Shown here in pieces: positions 50,506 through 61,000 of a DNA stretch of 64,000 nucleotides (position 1 is its first letter; each line of letters opens with the position of its first letter). Below the pieces are notes generated by a model. The model did no database searches. It worked only from the letters and a program-made list of their open reading frames with translations, and was not told the origin of the DNA. The stretch comes from Telopea speciosissima (taxonomy: Eukaryota > Streptophyta > Magnoliopsida > Proteales > Proteaceae): contig NC_057916.1 in the NCBI RefSeq assembly GCF_018873765.1, positions 12,188,501 through 12,252,500 on the forward strand, written 5' to 3'. A program made the translations under genes and the position numbers.

Positions 50506-50785
50506 TAAGTAAATCATTGTTTAACAAGTCTAAGAACTTAAAAAACGTAAAAAAAAAACCGAGAACATGTGTTTAAAACAGGAATACTTGTTATTTGCCA
50601 TTTTTTTCAGTATATTTAGGAAACATACGACTATACGAGAAAACGTAAGTAAACCATTGTTTAACAAGTCTAAGATCTTAAATAACGTAAAAAAAAACAA
50701 GAACACGCGTTTAAAACAGGAATACTTGTCATTTACCATTTTTTCCTAGTATATTTAGGAAACATGCGAGAAAACGTGTTTAAAA
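50506..50785. repeat. 140-bp tandem duplication
   Basis: Units 50506-50645 and 50646 to about 50785 share in order GTAAGTAAA(T/C)CATTGTTTAA with CAAGTCTAAGA, AACGTAAAAAAAA, GTTTAAAACAGGAATACTTG and TATATTTAGGAAACAT. A further partial copy (GAAAACGTGTTTAAAACAG) follows to about 50790. It is AT-rich and has no coding sign. Confidence 0.88.
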
Positions 50786-51830
50786 CAGTAAAAAACGAGA
50801 ACACGTCTAAAATGGAAGTAAAAGGTATCTTCTTTGCCTCTTCTTCCTGATTTCAATTTATAGGGTTCAGATTAAATTTTTTTTTTTTTGGGTAGAAGGG
50901 TTCAGATTAATTCACTTTTCCCTCCATCCACCTGTGAAGGCAGATCCATATCCGGCTCCGTGGTATGATAGATACAGAGTGGCCAATATGGCTGAACCGA
51001 TCCCGAATTCCCGATACCTAAAACCTGGGACTCTTACATAAGGGTGGTTTCGTCTTAATCTCTTTCAAGCATTTGTAGGAGAAGAAGAACGAGAGATTTT
51101 TTCCCGTCCATTCCGTCTTACAGTACCTTTCGTCATCGATCAAATTAGACATCCAATACCGAAAGAGTAATTCCACATGGACACCTAGACGGAACGGACC
51201 CGACAAAGACTTTAACTGTAGAAAATTGAAACCCATTCATTCCCTCAACGGCTCAGCCTCTCTGCCCAGAACTCCTTCCTCTTTTCTCTGTGTTTTTTCA
51301 TCCTCCTACCTCCCTGCCTGCTTTCCTTACCTAGCTGTATACATGAGAAAACTCAATTTTTCTCTTCTTCTTTTAACTCTCTCAAGCTCTCATAATTTTT
51401 CTGTTCATAAGTGTTTTGTCGGTGAATCTTTCTTCTCATCATTAAATTTTGTTTTGGGGTTCTTCCTGTAACACTGAATCGTCCTATTGAAATTTATTTG
51501 TTTTGTTTTTGTTTGCCATTTTTGTTCTTCTGTTCGTCTACTTATCTATCAAATCCGCGGCAAGAAAGTGTTCGTTTTTTTTAGTGAAGGTCGATTGTCA
51601 GTGCGTCATTGCGACTATAGAGGGTAAGTATTGGCTTTTACATTTAGGGAGTCTACGGATCTAGGGTTTTGATCTTTTACTAATTTTTTTTTTGTAAATT
51701 TATTTACTGAAATTGAAAGAACAGTTCTTCTATTTGCTTTGTGTGGGTAAAATTGTTTTGCTATTTAATTGTCTTAGGAGTTCGGTTGACGAGGATTGAC
51801 TGGTTTTTACTGAATCAGGGTGTTAGCGGG

Positions 51831-54800
51831 ATGATGAACCAAGGTGAAAAGGACACCAATACACTTGAGGTAATTGCCTGACTGATTTCTGGTTCCTAAA
51901 TAAGGATTTTGTATTTGCATGCTTGTATAGTTCTCTTTTTTCCTTAGCTTGAATGTAAGAAAATTACACTCTTTTATGAATTATGATGGACATAAAGTTA
52001 AGTTAGTGTAGTTGATTTGATATTTTTATTACCTTCATATTGAGCTCCCATTTAGAAGACTTTTCTTTCCTCAAGCATTCAGTTCATCAGCTGCTGTTTG
52101 CAGTTGTTGGGTAGGCCTTCCATGTAGAGAAAAACTCCAAAATGTATTACATCTTACAAAGTAATAGTGAATGAGAACCCAGTTTTGGAGATGCACCTTC
52201 AGTTATGTGTGTTGCAAGGAATTTATCTTTTATTGGTCTCACTGGAAATGGCGAACATGTTCATTGGAGTTTCTTCCAACAAATTTGCCAGCACAAACTG
52301 CTGGGTTCTTATAAAATCAAAGTAAAATCAGATGTTCTGAAATCAATCGGCGGAGAGAATAGTCTAGACTACCTTATGAGGTGTTGGATTGCAACAGAAT
52401 AGACTACCTGTTGAGGTGTCGGATTGGAACAGACTGATCTTGATATCATCAATGAGTATTCGATATTATTGGCCAACATATGGGGTTTTGTATTGGACCT
52501 GATGATATTATTGCCATGGGACAATAATTAGCATGTGTGCATCCAGTTCAGATGATTTCTGCAACGTTGTTATATCCATATAGGAATATATGGAGATATT
52601 TTATGAGCTGCTTACACGTGCTGAATTTGAAAGTGGTGAGGGGATCATTTGACTATCCGAGGGAACAGATTTCTGCTTTGCTTTCTTATGTCAGAGCTTA
52701 TTCTATGGAAGCTGTCATCCGTATTTCTCCTCAAAATGATGAAGATTTGTCGAGGAAAGATTTTCTGGTGCATTTTTTATGTTGATGGTACTAATTTCAC
52801 TATTGTTGAAAATACCATTACTGGTAAATGTCTGTAGGGACCAGCAGAGTGATCATTTGGTGCTGGTTATTTTGTATCAAATCTCTTGGTAAGAGGATAG
52901 GAAGTGCAAGTCAGGTTATTTGCAAGGCTTAATGGTTATCAGTTGGAGAATTTTGATGGGGGGTGGTTGAATTTGGAAAGATAAATCTTCTGTTCCTTTC
53001 AATGTTATCATTTGGTGCTGTTTATTTTGTTCAAAATCTCTTGGTAAGAGGATAAGAAGTGCAGGTGAGGTTATTTGTAAGGCTTAATGGTTATCAGTTG
53101 GAGAATTTTGATGGAGGTGGTTGAATTTGAAAAGATAGATCTTCTGTTCCTTTTGGGAAAATATTTGGGAACAGAAAGATCCTTTGGGGATGGAAATCGT
53201 TTCCTGGATAATGGTTAATGGTAAGGTACTGATTTTAAATCATTTTCAGGGACAAGGGTACATGATAGCAAATAGATGTGTTCACTGTAAGAAGGAACTG
53301 TAATCTAGAGCTCACCTTTTGATCTTTCATGACGAGGCTACTTCCTTTTGCTATTTGGGGTTATTGGTTTTGTGCTAAGAAATCCATAGACGTTCTTGCT
53401 TTGCCCATGGATTACTTTTGGGACAAGGTTCTTATGTTTTTTTTAAATGGCACCACAGGCAGAGACTGTCACCTGGGGTGGTGCAAATGAAGGAGACCAG
53501 TGAATTTTTTTTCAGAATACCACTATGAGTGTTCCTAGATTGAGCTATTTCATTAGAGGTTACCTCATGAATGAAGTTCTTGGATCCGACTTTAGTGATA
53601 GATGTTGATCTGATTTGGAACAATCGAAAAGTCTTCTAAAGTAAAAAAATATGGTTTGCAATTTCCTACGCTTCTCACATGGTGCATTTAGTGGCTTTCT
53701 GGATTTCTTTCTCTTTTAAATGGTTGACCATGAACTTTTCTCATCTCATATGCTTATAGCAAATACTAAATATATGATTTTCAGCAGTAATAGTTTAGTT
53801 GTAAAAGTAAATAATGCTGAATTCACTTTCATTGTTTATTGGACAGAAATGTCAAATTGTTGATTCAACTGGACAGGCATCTGCATCTTTAACTCCTGGA
53901 CATTCCCTTCTGCCCTCGGCGACTGGTTCTACAGCTGTATCATGGACCATGCACAGGACGGATTATAGCTCTTCTGAAAACGGACTTATTCCGACTTCCA
54001 CCTATCATCATAATCAGCAGACAGAGCCACTTTCAAGGGAGGTGCAAGATGGATTGAACGCTCCATCAAATGCCTCTACTTCATCTAATTTGGAGGCAGC
54101 AAATGGACCACAAGAATATGCTGGATATTCATCATATACAAGTTCTACTGATGCTTATGGTTATGGCAACACAGGATATCAGAATGGTTATTATTACAAC
54201 TATCCACAGCAAACAACCCATTCGTACTCTCAACAAGGGGGAGTATATGAACATTCAGGTGCTTCTTATCAGCCTCTTATCTCATTTCAGAATACAGGGC
54301 CTGCAAGTTATACAAGCACTTACTACAATGCTGCTGATTATCAGACAACTGGAGGTTACCCGAGCAACGAGTATAATAATCAGACTAACTTGTGGAATCA
54401 AGGGTCCTATGCACATTATCCTTCTCATCAGTATTCAGCCTACACTTCAGATTCTAATGGTGCTCAAAGTTCTAGTACTGTAGCTGCAACTCCACTCCAT
54501 TATCAGCAACAATATAAGCCATGGGCAGATTATTACAGTCAAACGGATGTTTCCTGTGCTCCTGGGACGGAGAATATTTCTGTTGCCAGTGCAACCACTT
54601 CGGGTTGTGCAGTTCCTGGTCACACGGGTGGATATCCATTTTCAAACAGCCAGCCTCCACCACCTGGTACAACATCCTGGAGACCAGAACCCAGTTCATC
54701 TGAATTGCCTTCTTCGCAGGTTATTTTCTGTTTTTGGTTTTTCTTCCCCTTGATAAGTAAGGCTTTGGTTTTCCTTTTTATTTCATATTTTAGTTGGAAG

Positions 54801-55033
54801 TTATAGACCTTCCTACCAGTTCAATCCCAAGTGAATGCATAAGAATTTCTCTAGTTCCCAACACTGAATTGGAATGTCACATAAGGAATTCTTTTCTTCT
54901 TTCATTGCTTTAATTCCTCTTATCTGTTTGTCCTTGTCTCAGTTGTCTGTGACTCTGTATTGTGGATATATCTCTTGGTTCTGATCACCTAATGAAGAGT
55001 GTCATTATGTTTGTCAAAACTATGTGTTAATGT

Positions 55034-55074
<41 letters not shown>

Positions 55075-58000
55075 ATCATCATCTGTAGTTTTACTTGGTT
55101 CCTGAAAGTGTTCATATTTTCTAATGTAGTTGTATTAGACAATAATCCTGTATGGAGGTCTATGTGCAAGCTTGGGAGGCCCATAAGGTGTTTGTGGCAG
55201 TCCATGGACGTGGTAGGATGTTGTCTATAAATGGTGTTTTGTGCTACTCTGTACTTTTAGATAACATATTTGTATAATCAGAATTGTTGATATTAGTGCT
55301 TAAGTTTGCTTTGCAGCTCCAATATTTTTAATCTGGTCCTCCCTTCTGTTGGATCTTCTATGCTTCAATCTGTGATAAGAAATCTCTCATAGCTTAGTTT
55401 TGTTGCATTCAAATTCCCTTCAAATTTATTGCTCATCGGAAATCTGCTTATGTATCATTGCTTGCTACAACTACCTTTTGACTTACAGATTTGAGTTCAA
55501 GAGATGATTTTTCCTGTTCTTTTGATACATAAGATATAAAATCAGTGTTTTGGAATTTGAACCTCTATATGGTCTTTATCGACCGAGAAAAGGCCTATGA
55601 TAGAGTTCCTAGAGAGCTCATTTGGCATGTCCTAGGGAAGAGAAGGAGCTCAAGTAACTATGTGGATATAATTAAGGACATGTATGAGGGTGTGGTGACA
55701 AGTGTCAAAACCGCAGAGGGCCAAAGTAGTGAGTTTCCAATTACAATTGGGTTGCACTAAGGATCAGCTCTAAGCCCTTGTCTGTTTGCACTCATCATGG
55801 ATGATTTAACCAGGCATATCCGAGATGAGGTCCCTTGGTGTATGCTTTTCGCTGATGATATTGTTTTGATAGACGAGACGGTGGAAGGGATTAACGTGAA
55901 GCTAAAGTTATGGAGATCGTGTTTGGAATCAAGAGGTTTTAAGTTAAGCAGAACAAAGACAGAATATATGATGTGTAACTTCAGCCAAACCAGGAGAGGT
56001 GATGAAGTGGTGAAACTTGAGGAGCAAGAGATACCACCAAGTGAATACTTTAGATACCTAGGGTCAACCATTAACAAAGAGGGTGATATAGAGGACGATG
56101 TTTCCCACAGAATTAAAGTAGGATGGATGAAGTGGAGAGGTGCATCAGGAGTTGTATGTGACAAACGCATGCCTATTAAGCTTAAGGGGAAATTCTACAT
56201 GACAGTAATAAGACCAGCGATGATATATGGGGTGGAATGTTGGGCCGTTAAGAAGAGTAATATGGATAAGATGAGTGTAGCGGAGATCAGGATGTGCAAC
56301 AAGACCAAGAGAGATAAAGTACGGAATGATTATATTAGAATCGAATTGGGAGTTGCACCAATCCAGGACAAGCTTTGCGAGAGCCGCTTGAGGTGGTATG
56401 GTCATGTCCAACGGAGACCCATGGATGCACCAGTAGGGAGGAGTGACCAAATTTAGTTTGAAGGAGCTAAAAGAGGTAGGGGCAGGCCTAAAATGACTAT
56501 TGAAGAAGTGGTAAGAAAGGATATGCATGTAGTAGGGCTCGATCCTAGTATGATCGCGGATAGAGCTGTTTGGATGACAAGCACCCGTGTAGCCGACCCC
56601 TTATAGGGGGATGTTCCTGGGATGTTACTTTGACTACTGCTTAGACATTTTCCTTTATTAACTTTTATTTATCTTTTTTTTTACTTCCTTTTGCTCATTT
56701 TTCCATTTTAACTTTTTTACTCCCTTCTACTTCTCTTATTTCTATTACTGTCATGGCCTCTTCGGATCCATGTAGCCGACCCCATTTAGTTGGGATAAGG
56801 TTATGGTTGTTGTTGTTGTTGTTGTTCATGTGTTGGAATGACTTCTTAACAAACTGAAGTTCTCTGAGAACTGGGCAGAGCTGTCCAAAACATCTGGTTT
56901 TTTGGTGAACTTTTTGGCTCGGATTAGCTAATTATAACAATTATATGGCTTGATTTGGAATCTTTTTCGGAAAAAGGGTGATAGATTTCAGGTTTCTTGG
57001 TTAGTAGGTTATGAATAATTGGTCTCTTCATTGGTAGGTATTTATTAACTCAGTTGTTACTGATTAGGTCCTTGTTGATAGAGAAGCACATTTTCAAAAA
57101 CCTTCCTTAATTTTATGGATTATAAATCTAGTAGTTTAGAATTTCGCAAACTCCCAACTCTTTCTTTGGAAATTAATTGTGTACTTAACTGGAAATAATT
57201 GGTAAGTGATTACTAGGATGGACTTTAAGTCTATAGCATTTTAGTTATCTTTCCAAAATGATAAGATAGCAATGAATTGCTTGCCTGTAAATAGCATAAG
57301 AAATATGTACCTTATGTAGCTTTTGACTCAGCTTGACCCAATGGTCAAATGTCGAACTGACCTGAGACTTTTTAAACATTGTAAAGAACTTTACTGTTGC
57401 ATAGATGTGTGCTTTTCACATAATTATCAATTTGGCACGAGCTTCAGTTTCACCAGTAACTCTTACTTGCACTATTGCAATGGTTAAGAACAAGAGTAAA
57501 AAGCTGTCAGGCTGAATGCCCATACTTGGAATGTGTGTTACACTATTACCTGCGGTCTTATTACCTATTTTGGTCTAGCAAATTCATTGTACACTAGAAT
57601 TTCTTGACTATATGATATGCTCTTAACTAGGCTCTGTAGCGAAGTCTTTGAGCACCAACTTTGTCCCTGTATTTGGCTAATTGGCTGTCAGTTTGGGTCC
57701 TTTGGGATAGGTGTGTGCTTAAATAAACCTATCTTCTGAATATCATCCTATAGAAATTGTATACTTAAGATCTTGATTGGTAAATCTAGATGTTGGGATT
57801 CCTTGCAGTTGAATGGTTTTTTTTTTTTTTGAAACCGGTACTTTGAAAGGTGAAGAAGTAGCTTTTGACTTGGGTTGACCCAATGGTCAAATGTTGAACT
57901 GACCTGAGCTGTTTCAGTTCTATGCCTAGGTTGGGTTTTAGGAAATTGTATAGAACTTTACTATTGCATAGATCTACTTCGAAAGGTTAAGATGTGACAT

Positions 58001-61000
58001 AACACATCAACATGATTTAAAAACACAAATAAGTATGATAAATTAACTTCTTTTTGTGAATGGAGTAATAGTGGGGAAATGATTCTTAATAAAGATTGGT
58101 GGATCAGAAATGAAAGAAAAAACTTGTGTATCTTATCTCATAAGGTTAAGGAATTGTTACTGTAGTGGGCGTCTCAGTTCAAGGAGTTCGGGAGACAAGG
58201 TAAACAAGACAATTGGAGCAATTGGAGTAACTTTTTTGGTTATGACTAATACTTGTACTACATGAGGCTTGGTTGGATATATCTCATAATAGTCTTTCTT
58301 ATCCCGCTTGATTCTGTATCAACTCTTCTCGGTTTGGAAAAAACTCTTCCACGAGTTTTTTTAAGTAATGCCGATTCATACATCAATATTCCATCTGAAC
58401 AAAATTTTGGCATCTCTTGAACGGTAAGAAGGAATCCAACAAGTCAACAACTCTCCTACCCTTCTTGTCGAAGAAGTGATAGCTCTGCAGTTCGTCAGTA
58501 TGATCCATAGCTTTGGTACCAATTAGTGAGGACTAATCCCTAACCTGAAAAATCCAGTGGGAGATTAGCTCAAACAGGGTCAGTAGTTGTAGGAATAGGA
58601 ACCAGAAGATCAGAACAGATCAGTATAATATTTCAATTGATAGGCTAGTTTAACTGGCAGAACAGGCCTGCAAAATTTCACCAAAATCTTATTTCTGCTT
58701 CTGGTACCTTGATTCTGCATCAATTTTTCCAAAGTCTGATTTCTGCTTTTGGAATCTTGATCTGCATGATCAGCTCTGTTTGGTTTCTAATTTTTTTTTA
58801 TTTATTATTTTCAGTTTTCTTGGTCAGTTTTTATCTCTTCCTTGATTGGTCAATTGGAAGATTTAAGATTCAGTTTTCTGTTTGGTTCCCTTTCTTAACT
58901 GATCTAATTTGGTTTCTACATTATTTTAATCAATTATTTGGATTAGAGGACTAAGGACTAGATATAAATATGTTTAAGGCCTAAAGGCCTCCCAAGATTT
59001 TGAAGATTAAAGCGTGCAGTTTTCTGATTTGGTTCTTTGGATTCAGTGGTGTTTACTTGGTGGATTCTGGCTGAGTCTCTGATGGATTCCTAGCCTGGGG
59101 TTTAGCCGTTTAGGTGGATTCCTAATCTGTTTATCTTCCATCTTTCTTTATCTCTGTTAGAAACTCAAGGTTAAATCTACTCTCTTACATACCCTGCAGC
59201 TATACTGTTCTTTTGATTCCTTAGTTTCATATCCTGCTACTATTACTAAGTTATGTGACTGTTTATTTGTCTGTTAATAGTTCTCTCTGAAGTACTATTT
59301 TGCATTCTGGTTCCTCCAATTGATCTATGATCAGTTTGTTCTTTGTTCAGGTTCTACTGCTACCTGTTAAGATCTGTTTTGATCTCTTTTTCTGCATTAT
59401 AATAGCTTCCAAGATTTCTGATTCTTTCTTGATTTACTGCAGTTCTGTTTCAGTTCATTACGATTCCTTTTAGCAATAGGATGGATTGTTTGAGATTTCA
59501 CAATCCAGTCATCAGATCTTGGTAAAATTTGGCAGGTCTGTTCTATAAACAGGACAGACCCATCGACCGAAGTTTGAGCTTCATCTGATCTGTTTAACCC
59601 TATCTGCTGATAAATTTCTGTTTTTTGGTTTTCATTCCTACATCTTGCAATCCTACTTTACTGATTTTCTATTAAAGCTATTCTGTTAGGAGATTAGAAT
59701 ACCTATTACAACCCGCCCACCCCCCCACCCCCCCCCGACAAAAAAAAGAAAAGAAAGAGGAAACACTTAATTCATGGCAAACTGTTGGTTTCACAGAGGT
59801 GTGTTTTTCCTGAAACGTGCAAGACTGCCTTCAATCAGGGTTGCAAATGTGATTGTAGAAAGCTAATTTCAAAAACCTCTTTGACAAATATGGAAATGTG
59901 TCTTTTACCGCCGTTAGTTTTCGACGGAAAAAATGGTAGTAGTCGCTTATGTGAGGGAAAAGGGGTAAGTAGTGTGGAGCAAGCTATTCCCCATTCCCCT
60001 CCCACATTGTTTCCTTGACGTCTGAACCTTTCAGCTTTAATATTTGGTGTCAGACAGATGAACTAAAAAAGAGAATGGATGGCGAAAGAAATTCCCTTCC
60101 ATGAGTCCCCTATGATAATTGATAACTCATCCACAACATTGTTGTGAGAAATCGGAAGGAACCAGGCACAGGCTCTTCAAGGCTGCTAATTTGACTGCTC
60201 CATTTCTATCATAGTTTGAGAACTCGCGAGATCTCGCTGAGTTTCTCAGTTTTTGGAAAAGCCGAGACGAGACTGCCTGCAAGTCTCAAAAGTGCAATAT
60301 CTCGGATCTCGGTTTTGACCCTTTTTTTCCACTTACCACTTAAATACCTTACCTAACTCGACAAAACTCGACATATCTCGGCGAGATCTCGGATCTCGGG
60401 TTGACCCAAAGTTGAGGCTTCGAGTTGGAAAAAAAAAATGCACCAACTCGGTGACTCGTCTCGGTTTTTCCAAGAGCCGAGTTGGTACCGAGACCCGAGT
60501 TTTAGTACCTTGATTTCTATCTTAGAGGCATGTCTATTAGCTTGGGACAGGATGGTTTAATAATCAAAGAGAATGGTACTAAGAACATCAACATTCTTGG
60601 TTACAAGTCCTGGGCCGCTGACTGAAACTCATAGGCCATTGGACCGAGTCCCCAGTGAGTTAAACACGTTGATCAGGATTGTATTGTCCCTGTGATTGCT
60701 TGCATCTACATGTCATCTAGACTTGTCTCACACACTAAAGATGGAAGAGAACCCTATTTGACAAGCAAATGGTTTCTGGAATGCTGTGAAAAAAGGGATG
60801 AACCCAATGTGCCAACTCTTACAAAGCGGCAAATAACTGGTTCTGCCCTTCAGTTGCTTCTAGGCAGGATTTTCAATTGCTTTCGCCGATTTACATTCTA
60901 CTGTTCTACTTCTACTTCAAATTCAGTCTTAGTTAACTTGCTGGGACTAGCGTTGATTGTGACATCCTGAAACAGTTGTGGCACAAATGAGCACCCTTAA

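Noticed and set aside
54070-54483. 137-codon plus frame over SAC3A exon 2
   Set aside because: Out-of-frame shadow with biased composition from Tyr/Gln-rich codons; the other frame matches SAC3A.
55757-56528. Minus-strand frames of 127 and 137 codons
   Set aside because: Antisense shadows of the RTE LINE reverse transcriptase.
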